A stretch of 64,000 bases of DNA from Kaistia adipata DSM 17808 (GTDB lineage Bacteria > Pseudomonadota > Alphaproteobacteria > Rhizobiales > Kaistiaceae), in the NCBI RefSeq assembly GCF_000423225.1, contig NZ_AUHO01000007.1:248001-312000 (forward strand), read 5' to 3'. Position 1 is the first letter of the stretch. Each line of letters starts with the position of its first letter. The notes under the pieces are model-generated. The model made no database searches and had not been told where the DNA came from. It saw only the letters and a program-made list of their open reading frames with translations. Positions 23,165 to 32,470 of the stretch are shown here, one piece after another. The position numbers were made by a program, and so were the translations under genes.

Positions 23165-23842
23165 TCAGGCCTCGGCGGCCTGCTCGAACACCTCGGCCGC
23201 GGCCTCGGTCAGCGGCTCGGCGAACAGCGCGGCGGCGACCTTGGGCGAGAAGGTGAAGGTGTCGACGCCGAGGCGGCCAAGCCGGACGAGATCGTCGGCG
23301 GCGCGCAGGCTGGCGACGAGGATGCGCATCGGGCTGCCGGTGCCGCGCACGATCTCCTGCATGGCGGCGATCTCGGCGAAGCCGTCGCGGCCCGAATCGT
23401 TCATGCGGCCGAGATAGGGCGCGGCATAGTCGGCGCCGAGCGCCGCGGCGCTGAACGCCTGATGCGCCGTGTAGACGGCGGTCATGGTGATGCGCACGCC
23501 CTCAGCCTTGAGCGTCGCGGCGGCGAGCGCGCCATCGCGCGTGATCGGCACCTTGACGACGATGCGCGGGTCGAGCGCGGCGATCAGGCGGCCGTTGATG
23601 ATCAGCGCCTCGGCGGTGCGCCCCCAGGTCTGGACCTGGAATTCCTGCATGCCGGAGGCGAAGGCGAACATGGATAGCCCCTTCAGCTCGGCCAGTGTGT
23701 TGGCGATCCCGGCATTGGCGAGGATCGTCGGGTTGGTGGTGATGCCGTGGAAAAGGCCGGTCGGCAGCCATTCGTCCCAGGCGGCTCGATCGGCGCTGTC
23801 GAGAAAGAGGCGCGGGCGCTTCATCGGGGTCTGCTCGGTCAT
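23165..23842 (-). CDS. Transaldolase / fructose-6-phosphate aldolase-like protein
   Basis: The 225-residue protein belongs to the small (TalC/FSA-type) transaldolase family, class I aldolases that form a Schiff base on lysine. Visible motifs are FLDSADRAAWDEW and GITTNPTILANAG at the N-terminus, the lysine in RIVVKVPIT, then GVRITMTAVYTAHQA and YAAPYLGRMND. Known members transfer or cleave dihydroxyacetone units from sugar phosphates. ATG 23842 is used; a GTG three bases upstream is possible. It stands alone after the islet, 178 bases from the sulfonate monooxygenase end. The exact substrate cannot be told. Confidence 0.85.
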   Translation of the reverse strand: MTEQTPMKRPRLFLDSADRAAWDEWLPTGLFHGITTNPTILANAGIANTLAELKGLSMFAFASGMQEFQVQTWGRTAEALIINGRLIAALDPRIVVKVPITRDGALAAATLKAEGVRITMTAVYTAHQAFSAAALGADYAAPYLGRMNDSGRDGFAEIAAMQEIVRGTGSPMRILVASLRAADDLVRLGRLGVDTFTFSPKVAAALFAEPLTEAAAEVFEQAAEA

Positions 23843-24019
23843 CACTGCCTGTCGGTCATCTTCAAGGAAGTGGCAGTCTAGCAGCGTCGCCCGTGGCGGG
23901 AAGGGGGATTTCGCGTCTTGCCGCCGCCCTCCACGCCTCCGCCGCGGCGGGATGCTTGGCGGAAGCCGGCTGGTGCGGGCGGGTGCTTCCCGGGCGATGA
24001 AGATGGCGGTGCGCTGCTG

Positions 24020-25178
24020 TCACGAGGCGGAGGCCAGCTTGCGTGCCGCCTCGTCGACGCCGAACTCGTTCTGGATCGCCCGGCTGACGCCAGGGCGGCG
24101 GAGGCTGTCGATGCCGAGCTCGGGAAACAGCAGCTCGGCGACGCGATAGGCCTCCTCGAGATGCGGGTAGCCGGATCCGATCACCGGTGTCGATGCCGAG
24201 CGCCTGGTATTCGCCGAGCCGGGCGGCCACCTGCGCCGGCGTGCCGACGAGCGCCGTGCCGGCGCCGCCGCGCACCAGTCCGACGCCGGCCCAGAGATTG
24301 GGGCCGACGAGGAGCCTGTCGCGCCGGCCGCCATGCAGTTCCGCCATCCGGCGCTGGCCGACCGAATCCATCTCCTTGGTGAAGCGCCTGTACGCGATCT
24401 CGATCTGCTCGTCGGAGATGCGGCTGATCAGCCTGTCGGCCGCTGCCCAGGCTTCCTCCTCGGTCTCGCGCACGATGAAATGCAGCCGGATGCCGAAGCG
24501 CAGCCGCCGTCCCTTCGCGGTGGCACGGGCACGCGCCGCGGCGATCTTCTCGGCGACGGCGTCGAGCGGCTCGCCCCAGGTGAGATAGAGCTCCGTCTTC
24601 TCGGCCGCGAGCTCGATGCCGGCCTCCGACGAGCCGCCGAAATAGAGCGGCGGCGGCGTCTGCGCGGGCGGGAAATCGAGTCGGCCCTTCTCGATGCGAT
24701 AGTGCTTGCCCTCGAAATCGACCCGCTCTCCAGAGACCAGGCCCTGCCAGATGGTCAGGAACTCGTTGGCCTGCTCGTAGCGCTGGTCATGCGGCAGGAA
24801 CACGCCGTCGCCGGCGAGCTCGACCGGATTGCCGCCGACCACGACATTGAGCCGTAGCCGGCCGTTCGACAGGCGGTCGAGCGCCGCCGTCTGCCGCGCC
24901 GCATAGGCGGGCTGCACCACGCCGGGGCGCAGCGCGACGAGGAATTTGAGCTTCTCCGTCGCCGTCGCCAGCCCCGCTGCCGTCACCCAGCTCTCCTCGC
25001 AGGCCTGTCCCGTCGGCAGCAGCACGCCGCCATAGCCGAGGCGGTCGACGGCCTGCGCGATCTCGCGGAAATAGGCGAATTCCGGCGGCCGCTGCTGCGT
25101 CTCGGAGCCGAGATAACGGCCGTCGCCATAGGTCGGGATGAACCAGAAGAAGTCGAGCGGGGGGCGACGTGGGCCCAT
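24020..25178 (-). pseudogene. ssuD: FMNH2-dependent alkanesulfonate monooxygenase-like LLM enzyme, frameshifted
   Basis: The luciferase-like monooxygenase has SsuD hallmarks: [54 protein letters not shown] and [18 protein letters not shown]. SsuD oxidises alkanesulfonates to aldehyde and sulfite with reduced FMN. The frame breaks near 24185, after YQALGIDT; the normal ending [20 protein letters not shown] continues in another frame to the stop at 24020. Uncorrected, translation runs to 23862 in an Arg/Pro-rich nonsense tail. The flavin reductase gene lies just upstream. Either a recent frameshift or a sequence error is possible; the rest of the protein looks intact. Confidence 0.85.
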
Positions 25179-25194
25179 CGGGAAGCTCCGAGGC

Positions 25195-25791
25195 TCAGGC
25201 GGGTTGCAGGGAGGGATGCGGGGCGATCAGGCGCACGAGCTGGCCGGCGGCGAGGTCGATCCGGGCCGAGAGAACAGGGCCGACGGCATAGCCGTCGAAG
25301 TCCTTCTCGGTCGCGTAGAGGCCGGTCGGCACGATCTGGGTGCTGAAGAAGCTGAAGAGCGGACGCAGTTGATGCTCGATCACCAGGGCGTGGCGCTCGC
25401 TGCCGCCGGTGGCGCCGAGGATCACCGGCTTGCCGACCAGCTGCTTGGGATCGACGAGATCGAAGAGGTGCTTGAACAGGCCGAGATACGAGCCCTTGTA
25501 GACGGGCGAGGCGACGACCAGGGCATCGGCCGCCAGGATCGCCTCGAAGGCTTCGCGTGCCGACCCGCTGAGATCCTGGGCGGAATAGGCTGTGCCGAGC
25601 GCGGGCTGCAGGTCGAGAATGTCATAGACGGCGCTCTGGCCGTCCGCCTGCTGTGCTGCCCGCGCGACGGTCGTCTCGACCAGGGTGCGAGTGCGGGACG
25701 GATTGGAGATGTTGCCGGAAATGCCGACGATGAAGGGGGAGGGCGCGAAGGCCCCGGGGCTGATCGGCTGCTGGCTTTCGAGTGCTGGCAC
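25195..25791 (-). CDS. ssuE: NADPH-dependent FMN reductase, SsuE/MsuE family
   Basis: The flavodoxin-fold reductase supplies FMNH2 to the neighbouring monooxygenase. Motifs are [20 protein letters not shown] (phosphate loop), [26 protein letters not shown] and [22 protein letters not shown]. The frame opens with TTG at 25830, without a ribosome binding site. The GTG at 25791 with GGGACG upstream gives a more usual 198 residues and is preferred here. The gap to the monooxygenase is only 16 bases, so the two form an operon for sulfur scavenging from sulfonates. No transporter genes (SsuABC) are in view. Confidence 0.85.
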   Translation of the reverse strand: MPALESQQPISPGAFAPSPFIVGISGNISNPSRTRTLVETTVARAAQQADGQSAVYDILDLQPALGTAYSAQDLSGSAREAFEAILAADALVVASPVYKGSYLGLFKHLFDLVDPKQLVGKPVILGATGGSERHALVIEHQLRPLFSFFSTQIVPTGLYATEKDFDGYAVGPVLSARIDLAAGQLVRLIAPHPSLQPA

Positions 25792-26057
25792 TATGCTGCG
25801 TCCCAATAACGACGATGCGCTATTGGACAAATGACGACCAATCTTATCAAGAAAACCTGGTATTGCAGTCGCGCGCTTCCTTGAAAAGGAAAACCCCGTT
25901 CGGCCGGAGCTCTAGTTCGAGCCGCCTTTCCAGCCATGCACCTCGTTCTGTGAACCCCGTCACTGACGATGACGCAGCGTCATGGTGAAACGCGGCCAGG
26001 CAGACGACGCAGGGTTCGTCGGGAAACAGGGGGCGCCGCAGCGCGGCGCGGAACGAA

Positions 26058-26315
26058 ATGGCAGCCTTCAGCATGCGCACGATGATCAGCGTCGTCGGCT
26101 CCGCCGCCGTGCTCGCCTTCGCCATCACCGCCCATAGCAACCCGGCCGCGAGCCGCACCAGCGGCGCCGTGGATCCCACGGCCTTGTCGCTCTTCGCGAA
26201 GGCCTCCGTCGGCGGTCGCGTCGGCTGCGAGGTGCAGTCCTGGCCCTATATCGCGCCGGCCTGTCTCGTCGCCAGCGATGGGCGGGCCGCCGCCAAGGTC
26301 GCGCGTCGCATCTGA
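26058..26315 (+). CDS. Small secreted protein, unknown function
   Basis: The 85-residue protein has a signal peptide (MRTMISVVGSAAVLAFAITA; the in-frame ATG at 26073 may be the true start). The mature domain is short and contains two cysteines in VGCEVQSWPYIAPACLVASDG, likely disulfide bonded. Similar short exported proteins are common in Rhizobiales; none has a known role. It is monocistronic, and convergent with the deacetylase gene that ends six bases later. Confidence 0.65.
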   Translation: MAAFSMRTMISVVGSAAVLAFAITAHSNPAASRTSGAVDPTALSLFAKASVGGRVGCEVQSWPYIAPACLVASDGRAAAKVARRI

Positions 26316-26320
26316 ATTCG

Positions 26321-27223
26321 CTACGCCGCGAAGGCGGCTGCCGCGTGGTGCAGCAGCGCGTGGCGGCGAGCGATCGGTTCCACGTCGGCGCCGTAGCCGC
26401 CGCCGATGACTCCGGCCAGCGGGATGTCGCGCCCGCGCACCGCGCCGATCACCATCCGGTCGCGCGCCGCGAGGCCGGCATCGGTGAGCGACAGCCGGCC
26501 GAGCCGGTCCTCTTCATGCGGGTCGACACCGGCATTGTAGAAGACGATGTCGGGCTGCGCCCGGTCGAGCAGCGGAGTCAGGATCGCTTCGAGGGCTTCC
26601 AGATAGGCCTGATCGTCCGTGCGGTCGGCGAGGCCGATGTCGATCGTCGATTGCCGCTTTCGGACGGGATAGTTCTTCTCGGCATGCAGCGACAGCGTCA
26701 GGACGTTGGCATCGCCGGAAAAGATCTCGGCCGTGCCGTCGCCCTGGTGCACGTCGCAATCGACCACCAGCGCCGTGCCGATCAGGCCCTCCCGCATCAG
26801 CACGCGGATCGCCACCGCGACATCGTTGAAGGTGCAGAAACCGGCGCCCTGGCTCGAGCGCGCATGGTGGCTGCCGCCGGCCGTGTTGGTGGCGAGGCCA
26901 TGCGCGAGCGCCAGCCGTCCGGTCAGGATGGTGCCGCCGGCGGCGGCGCAGGCGCGCCGCACCACCGTCTCGTTCATCGGCAGCCCGATCTCGCGTTCGA
27001 TATTGGGCGGTACAGCGAGCGCCAGCACGGCGTCGACATAGGCGGGGTCGTGTGCCAGGGAAAGCTCGGCCGCCGTCGCCGGTTCCGGCGTCGCAAAGCC
27101 TGACGGCGCGAGGCCGTCCGCCGCCACCAGTTCGGCAAGCCGCCGGTATTTCTGCATCGGAAAGCGATGCTCGGCCGGGATGTCGGCGGTGTAGGCGGGG
27201 TGGTGGACGATGGGTGGCGGCAT
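26321..27223 (-). CDS. Histone deacetylase family protein (AcuC/acetylpolyamine amidohydrolase-like)
   Basis: The 300-residue zinc hydrolase has the family motifs in order: [20 protein letters not shown] at the start, the catalytic pair in [19 protein letters not shown], the zinc-binding [32 protein letters not shown] and the C-terminal GVIGGGYG. Such enzymes remove acetyl groups from acetylpolyamines, acetoin-related compounds or protein lysines; the substrate cannot be told from sequence. ATG 27223 is chosen; the longer frame to 27358 is leader. It is divergent from the MATE transporter with a shared 91-bp promoter region. Confidence 0.9.
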   Translation of the reverse strand: MPPPIVHHPAYTADIPAEHRFPMQKYRRLAELVAADGLAPSGFATPEPATAAELSLAHDPAYVDAVLALAVPPNIEREIGLPMNETVVRRACAAAGGTILTGRLALAHGLATNTAGGSHHARSSQGAGFCTFNDVAVAIRVLMREGLIGTALVVDCDVHQGDGTAEIFSGDANVLTLSLHAEKNYPVRKRQSTIDIGLADRTDDQAYLEALEAILTPLLDRAQPDIVFYNAGVDPHEEDRLGRLSLTDAGLAARDRMVIGAVRGRDIPLAGVIGGGYGADVEPIARRHALLHHAAAAFAA

Positions 27224-27314
27224 GGCGCGATCATAGGGACGAAGCACGGGCGCGTCGACGCGGACGCGCGAAGCAGCTATCGCTCCTCCCGCACCATCTC
27301 GACACGACGGGACC

Positions 27315-28640
27315 ATGACCACCACCATCCGCCCCTTCGAAGTCACGCATCGCGGCATTCTCTCGATCGCCGTGCCGATGACGCTCGCCTATCTGACGAC
27401 GCCGCTGCTCGGGCTGGTCGGCATGGGCGTGATCGGCCGCCTCGGTGACGCCGCGCTGCTCGGCGCCGTGGCGCTGGGCGCGGTGATCTTCGACTTCGTC
27501 TTCGCGACCTTCAATTTCCTCCGGAGCGGCACGACGGGGCTGGTGGCGCAGGCGCTCGGCGCCGACGACCGTACCGAGATCCAGGCTACCTTCTACCGCG
27601 CCCTGATCGTCGCCGTCGCGGTCGGGCTCGCGATCATCCTCCTGTCCCAGCCGATCCTGTCGGTGGCGCTCGCGGCGCTCGGCGGCAGTCCGGCCGTGCA
27701 GGCGGCGACGACGGAGTACTATTCCGTCCGCATCTTCTCGACGCCGTTCGCGCTGGCGAACTACGTCATGCTGGGCTGGCTGATCGGGCTGGGGCGCTCG
27801 ACGCTCGGCCTGTTCCTGCAGACCTTTCTGAACGGCCTCAACATCCTGCTGAACATCCTGTTTGTGCTCGGCCTCGGCTGGGGCATCGCCGGCTCGGCGC
27901 TGGGAACGACGATCGGCGAGGCCGTGACCGCCATTCTCGGCCTGGCGCTGGTGGTTTCCCGCCTCGACCGGGCGCATCGCCCGTCCATGGCGCGCATTCT
28001 CGACCGCACCCAGGTCATGCGCATGATCGCCGTCAATCGCGACATCATGATCCGCTCGTTCACGCTGCTGTTCGCGTTCGGCTTCTTCGCCTCGCGTGGC
28101 GCCAAGATGGGTGACGTGGTGCTGGCGGCCAATGCCGTCTTGATGAACTTCTTCCTGGTCGGCGGCTATTTCCTCGACGGCTTCGCGGCGGCTGCCGAGC
28201 AATATGCAGGTCGTGCCATCGGCGCGCGCTATCGCCCGGCCTTCATCCGCTCGCTAAAGCTGACGCTCGGCTGGGGCTATGTGCTGGCGCTGATCGCCGC
28301 CGCCTGCTTCTGGTTCGGCGGCCCCTATCTGATCGACTGGATGACGGTGAACCAGGCCGTGCGCGACACGGCGCGGCACTATCTCGCCTGGACCGCGCTG
28401 ACACCGATCGCCGGCGTGCTCGCCTTCGAGATGGACGGCGTCTTCATCGGCGCCACCTGGTCGGAGGACATGCGGAACATGATGCTGCTGTCGCTCGCGC
28501 TCTATCTCGCCGTCTGGGCGCTGGCCGAGCCGCTCTGGGGCGCGCACGGCCTCTGGCTCGCCATGCTCGTCTTCCTGTCGGCGCGCGGCTTCACGCTCGC
28601 CTGGCGCTGCCGCGCCCGGACGCAGGCGGCGTTCGCCTAA
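27315..28640 (+). CDS. MATE family efflux transporter (DinF-like)
   Basis: The 441-residue membrane protein has about twelve hydrophobic segments and the MATE pattern: [22 protein letters not shown] with VIGRLG early, [20 protein letters not shown], and a second half repeat starting near residue 235 ([24 protein letters not shown]). MATE proteins export cationic drugs or metabolites using sodium or proton gradients. The DinF branch is suggested by FLRSGTTG and [18 protein letters not shown]. The 3' end overlaps the convergent pyrD stop by four bases. Confidence 0.9.
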   Translation: MTTTIRPFEVTHRGILSIAVPMTLAYLTTPLLGLVGMGVIGRLGDAALLGAVALGAVIFDFVFATFNFLRSGTTGLVAQALGADDRTEIQATFYRALIVAVAVGLAIILLSQPILSVALAALGGSPAVQAATTEYYSVRIFSTPFALANYVMLGWLIGLGRSTLGLFLQTFLNGLNILLNILFVLGLGWGIAGSALGTTIGEAVTAILGLALVVSRLDRAHRPSMARILDRTQVMRMIAVNRDIMIRSFTLLFAFGFFASRGAKMGDVVLAANAVLMNFFLVGGYFLDGFAAAAEQYAGRAIGARYRPAFIRSLKLTLGWGYVLALIAAACFWFGGPYLIDWMTVNQAVRDTARHYLAWTALTPIAGVLAFEMDGVFIGATWSEDMRNMMLLSLALYLAVWALAEPLWGAHGLWLAMLVFLSARGFTLAWRCRARTQAAFA

Positions 28641-29713
28641 GGCGTCTCGGCCGCCCACTTCTCCGTCTCGATACCGACGGCGTCGGCGATCGAGGGCAGG
28701 CCGCGGCGGTCGAGGAGGCGCGAGAGGCCCGAGAGCATCGCCGCCGGCAGGCCGGGGCCGCCATAGACGAAGCCGGTATACATCTGCACCAGGTCCGCGC
28801 CGGCCGCGATCTTGGCGAAGGCGGTCTCGGCGGATTCGATGCCGCCGACGCCGATCAGCGGCAGGTCGGGACCGACCAGCTTGCGGAAACGGGCGAGCTG
28901 GATGGTCGAGAGGCGGAACAGCGGCCGGCCGGAAAGGCCGCCGGCCTCCTTCGCCGACGCCGCGTCGACGAGCTTCGGCCGGCTGATGGTGGTGTTCGAG
29001 ACGATGACGCCGTCGATCTTCCGCGCCAGCGCCACCTCGGCGACATCGGCGAGCCCGGCCTCGTCCATGTCGGGCGCGATCTTCAGCAGCACCGGCACGC
29101 GCCGCGCCTTGCCGTCGCGCGCCGCCAGCACGCGTTCCAGCAATTCGTCGAGGGCGCCCCTGGCCTGCAGGTCGCGCAGGCCCGGCGTGTTGGGCGAGGA
29201 AACGTTGACGGTGAAATAAGAGGCGAGGTCGGCGAAGCCGACGATGCCGGCGACATAGTCGGCGACGCGGTCGGTCGCGTCCTTGTTGGCGCCGATGTTG
29301 ACGCCGACGATGCCGCCCCGGGACCGGCGGGCCTCGAGCCGGCGTCGCGCCAGGGCATGGCCCTCATTGTTGAAGCCGAGGCGGTTGATCACGCCGTGGT
29401 CCTCGACCAGGCGGAACATGCGTGGCTTCGGATTGCCGGGCTGGGCGCGCGGCGTGATCGTGCCGACCTCGACGAAGCCGAAGCCGAGGGCCAGCAGCGC
29501 GTCTGGCACCTCGGCGTTCTTGTCGAGCCCGGCGGCGATGCCGAGCGGATTGGCGAAGTCGAGTCCGAACAGCTTGCGCGCCAGCCGCGGATCGCGGTCC
29601 GGCCGGGCCGACGGGTGCAGTCCCGACGACAACACCTTGATCGAGAGGCCGTGGGCGGCTTCGGGATCCATCTGGAACAGGAGCGGTCGGACGAGGCTGC
29701 GGAAGACGCTCAT
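28637..29713 (-). CDS. pyrD: Dihydroorotate dehydrogenase (quinone)
   Basis: This 358-residue class 2 dihydroorotate dehydrogenase carries out the fourth step of pyrimidine synthesis, passing electrons to quinone at the inner membrane. The N-terminal membrane-associating helix (LVRPLLFQMDPEAAHGLSIK) is present. Class 2 features are NPLGIAAGLDKNAE, the catalytic serine in FTVNVSSPNTPGLRDLQ, LLKIAPDMDE and the FMN-phosphate loop IGVGGIESAETAF. It overlaps the upstream DUF952 gene by four bases, a pairing common in Rhizobiales. Confidence 0.95.
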   Translation of the reverse strand: MSVFRSLVRPLLFQMDPEAAHGLSIKVLSSGLHPSARPDRDPRLARKLFGLDFANPLGIAAGLDKNAEVPDALLALGFGFVEVGTITPRAQPGNPKPRMFRLVEDHGVINRLGFNNEGHALARRRLEARRSRGGIVGVNIGANKDATDRVADYVAGIVGFADLASYFTVNVSSPNTPGLRDLQARGALDELLERVLAARDGKARRVPVLLKIAPDMDEAGLADVAEVALARKIDGVIVSNTTISRPKLVDAASAKEAGGLSGRPLFRLSTIQLARFRKLVGPDLPLIGVGGIESAETAFAKIAAGADLVQMYTGFVYGGPGLPAAMLSGLSRLLDRRGLPSIADAVGIETEKWAAETP

Positions 29714-30054
29714 GCGGCGAGCTCCGGGAATACGTGGCGGCCATCATTGCCGACCGGCAGCGCCTTGGTCCAGATCACGGCGGAAAGGTCGAGCGGACCG
29801 TAGAGATGCGGGAACAGCGCGCCACCGCGCGACGGCTCCCACTTCAGGCCATCGCCCAGCTTGTCGCCATCGACCGCGACGAGCACCAGGTTGGACTGGC
29901 CGCCGAAATAGCGCTCGGCGGTCTCGCGCACCTGATCGGCGGCCGAGAAATGGATGTAGCCATCGGCGATGTCGATCGGGGCGCCTGTGAACACGCCCGC
30001 GTCGAGCGCGTCGCGCCAGAGCGTATCCGGAGCGATCTTGAAAATGACGGTCAT
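29710..30054 (-). CDS. DUF952 family protein
   Basis: The 114-residue protein has DUF952 landmarks: an early IFKIAP, DGYIHFSAADQVRETAERYF and LKWEPSRGGALFPHLYGPLD. The family occurs beside pyrD in many alphaproteobacteria and has a fold related to ADP-ribosyl-binding or transferase-like proteins, but no proven activity. The stop overlaps the pyrD start by four bases, so the two are translationally coupled. Confidence 0.9.
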   Translation of the reverse strand: MTVIFKIAPDTLWRDALDAGVFTGAPIDIADGYIHFSAADQVRETAERYFGGQSNLVLVAVDGDKLGDGLKWEPSRGGALFPHLYGPLDLSAVIWTKALPVGNDGRHVFPELAA

Positions 30055-30277
30055 GATGAATCCTTGACGGTTGCGCGGAACCTAGTGGCGGTGCTGTCGC
30101 CGAACAAGGGGCGGCAGCGGTCAGCGGCAAAATGCCGGTGTCGCCGCTGGACACGCGGCCGATCCGGGGATAATGCTTGCGGAAAGGGATTTATTCCTGT
30201 TTCCGGCCATGGCCGGCGGCATGAAGGCGCGGTCTGGGTCGGCCGAGGGCGCGCTGCGTGCAGGAGGAGGCTCCGCC

Positions 30278-30925
30278 ATGTTGTCGCACGCGCGGATCTG
30301 GGCGGCGATCGATCGCCTGGCGGCCCGCCATGACTTGTCCGCCTCCGGGCTGGCCCGCAAGGCGGGCCTTGACCCGACGACGTTCAACCGATCGAAGCGC
30401 CATGCCGGCGATGGAAGGCCGCGCTGGCCGTCGACGGAGAGCATCGCCAAGATCCTCGAGGCGACGGGCGAGCGGCTCGATGCGTTCCTCGAAGTGACGG
30501 TGACGCGCGTGATCCCGCCCGCGCAGTCCGGTCCCTTCCGCCATGTTCCGCTGCTTGGCTTCGCGCAGGCGGGCGCGGGCGGCTTCTTCGATGATGGCGG
30601 TTTCCCCGTCGGACAGGGCTGGGACGAGGTGGCCATTCCCGAGACGCGATCGACCGAGGGCGTCTACGCCCTGCAGGTCTCGGGCGAATCCATGATGCCG
30701 CTCTATCGCGACGGCGACATCGTCATCGTCTCGCCGAGCGAGACCTGCCGGCGCGGCGACCGCGTCGTCGTCCGCACGCGGGACGGGGAGGTGATGGCCA
30801 AGGTCCTCGCGCGCAAGACGGCGCGCACCGTCGAGCTGCTGTCGCTCAATCCGGAGCATCCAAATCGCGAGATCGCCATGCGCGAGGTCGACTGGATCGC
30901 CCGGATCATCTGGGCGAGCCAGTGA
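30278..30925 (+). CDS. S24 peptidase-type (LexA-like) transcriptional regulator
   Basis: The 215-residue protein begins with an XRE-type helix-turn-helix (HARIWAAIDRLAARHDLSASGLARKAGLDP...STESIAKILEAT). An S24 domain follows with the serine of SGESMMPLYRDGDIV near residue 139 and the lysine of VMAKVLAR near residue 173. This is the Ser-Lys dyad of LexA/CI-like repressors. It could autocleave or use the fold only for dimerisation. It is far from the prophage and linked to a host gene, so it is probably a chromosomal stress regulator. CAGGAGGAGG precedes ATG 30278. The stop overlaps the next start (GTGA). Confidence 0.88.
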   Translation: MLSHARIWAAIDRLAARHDLSASGLARKAGLDPTTFNRSKRHAGDGRPRWPSTESIAKILEATGERLDAFLEVTVTRVIPPAQSGPFRHVPLLGFAQAGAGGFFDDGGFPVGQGWDEVAIPETRSTEGVYALQVSGESMMPLYRDGDIVIVSPSETCRRGDRVVVRTRDGEVMAKVLARKTARTVELLSLNPEHPNREIAMREVDWIARIIWASQ

Positions 30926-31722
30926 GGACGGGGACAACCGTTGTCGGCGTCTTCGCGGTGGCCGCCGTGGCCTTCTTCGTGGTCTCGCAGTTCGGTGGCC
31001 TGGACCGGCCGGAGTTCATCGAGTTGATGAACGGCCCGAAGCCGGAGCAGGCGCGGCTCACGCCGGAGCCCGATGAAGGGACCGGCGATGATCTGCCAGG
31101 CAAGCCGGCGCCGGTCGCTCGTCCGCCCGAAGCGCCTCCGCCGGCGTCCGAGGCGCCAGAAGTCGTCGCGCCGCCGCAATCCGATCTCGTCACCTCGACG
31201 GTTCGCGGCGTGCGCAATGTCACGGCGCCGGGCATGACGCCGGCGCCGCCCGCGACCGGGCGGCTGGAGCGCGAGGCGGAGGCGAAACGGCCATCCGCGC
31301 CGTTGCGCTGGAGAGTGTTCTCGCCGGTCCGGGTGGTCGAGGCGGGGCAGCTCGACGTCGGCCCCCGCACCCTTCGCCTCGCCGGCATCGTGTCGCCGGC
31401 CGAGGACCGCCGATGCCGGCGTCCGGCGACCGATGCGGTGGTCGAGATGTCCTGCGCGCGGCTGGCCATGCTGGCGCTGCGCAGTCGCATCCGCGCCTTC
31501 GGCGTCGAATGCCAGGTCTCCGCCGATGATGGCAAGGACCTCGCCGTCGCGCCTTGCCGGATCGGCAAGACCGATCTGTCGTTCTGGCTCATCGAGCAGG
31601 GCTGGGCCGAAGCCGGGCCCAAGGCGCCGGAGGGCTATGCCGTCGCCGAGAAGGCAGCGCGCTGCGCCCGGCGCGGCATGTGGCAGGCGGATGCACCGCC
31701 GGCCGACTGCCTGCAGAACTAG
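30922..31722 (+). CDS. Membrane-anchored thermonuclease (SNase)-fold protein
   Basis: A GTG start overlaps the S24 gene stop. The 266-residue protein has an N-terminal membrane anchor (TTVVGVFAVAAVAFFVVSQF), a Pro-rich linker (residues 50-115) and a C-terminal thermonuclease-type domain: VEAGQLDVGPRTLRLAGI, SWLIEQGWAE-like SFWLIEQGWAEAG and AEKAARCARRGMW. Several cysteines are present. The usual catalytic arginines and acidic residues of staphylococcal nuclease are not fully evident, so activity is uncertain. Domain order resembles ExoI-like exported proteins of rhizobia. The coupling to an S24 regulator suggests stress-linked expression. Confidence 0.8.
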   Translation: MRTGTTVVGVFAVAAVAFFVVSQFGGLDRPEFIELMNGPKPEQARLTPEPDEGTGDDLPGKPAPVARPPEAPPPASEAPEVVAPPQSDLVTSTVRGVRNVTAPGMTPAPPATGRLEREAEAKRPSAPLRWRVFSPVRVVEAGQLDVGPRTLRLAGIVSPAEDRRCRRPATDAVVEMSCARLAMLALRSRIRAFGVECQVSADDGKDLAVAPCRIGKTDLSFWLIEQGWAEAGPKAPEGYAVAEKAARCARRGMWQADAPPADCLQN

Positions 31723-31750
31723 CTCCCTGTCGGCCAAGCCCCCGAGCGAG

Positions 31751-31770
31751 CCTCGCTCGAAAACGCTCTA
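31751..31770. repeat. Short intergenic repeat containing TCGCTCGAAAACGCT
   Basis: The 15-base core TCGCTCGAAAACGCT recurs exactly at 46755-46769, and both copies lie in short gaps next to 3' ends. The second copy is part of a longer element typical of rhizobial intergenic palindromes. This copy appears to be a truncated one. Confidence 0.55.
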
Positions 31771-32394
31771 GGCGGCCGCCCTGCGCCAGCCGGCGGCGAG
31801 GACGCCGGCACCGACTAGCAGGCCGCCGCCAACGCGGTTGACGACGCGCTGCACGGCCGGCCTGCGGATCGTCTTGCGCGCGCCGGCCGCGATCAGCGCG
31901 TAGCTCGCGGCGTTGAGCGTCGCCAGCACCAGGAAGGTCGCTTCGAACAGGATCATCTGCGGCAGCAGCGGTTCGCTGGCGACGAGGAACTGCGGCAGGA
32001 AGGCGACGAAGAACACGATGCTCTTCGGGTTGAGCGCGGTCACGGCATAGGCGTGCAGGAAGATGCGCAAAGGCCGCGCTTCGCGCGTGTCGACGGCGCC
32101 CGGCTCGCTGATCGGAGCCCGCCAGAGCTTGATGCCCAGATAGATCAGATAGGCGCCGCCGATCCATTTCAGCGCCGTGAACAGCGCCGCCGAAGTGGCG
32201 AGCAGGGCGCCGAGCCCCAGCATCGAGGCGGTCATGGCGGTGAAGTCGCCGAGCGCGACGCCGGCGACCGTGGCGCCGGCCGACCGGCGGCCATGGCCGA
32301 GCGCGTAGGAGATGACGAGCAGCACGGTCGGTCCCGGAATGGCGAGCATCACGGCGGAGGCGGCCGCGAAGGCCAGCCAGATTTCGAAGGTCAT
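31768..32394 (-). CDS. LysE/RhtB family amino-acid exporter
   Basis: The 208-residue membrane protein has six hydrophobic segments and LysE-family signatures: AIPGPTVLLVISYALGHGRR, AGVALGDFTAM, WIGGAYLIYLGIKLWR, and YAVTALNPKSIVFFVAFLPQF. These exporters use proton antiport to expel amino acids such as homoserine or threonine. The substrate is not deducible. ATG 32394 is chosen because it fits the family start (TFEIWLAF); the upstream open frame to 32568 is leader. Confidence 0.9.
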   Translation of the reverse strand: MTFEIWLAFAAASAVMLAIPGPTVLLVISYALGHGRRSAGATVAGVALGDFTAMTASMLGLGALLATSAALFTALKWIGGAYLIYLGIKLWRAPISEPGAVDTREARPLRIFLHAYAVTALNPKSIVFFVAFLPQFLVASEPLLPQMILFEATFLVLATLNAASYALIAAGARKTIRRPAVQRVVNRVGGGLLVGAGVLAAGWRRAAA

Positions 32395-32470
32395 GGCGAG
32401 TTCCCCGAAGGCAGGTTCGCCATCAATCCACCGAATGGGAAGGGTTGCAAGCCGGATGGACGGGAACGCG

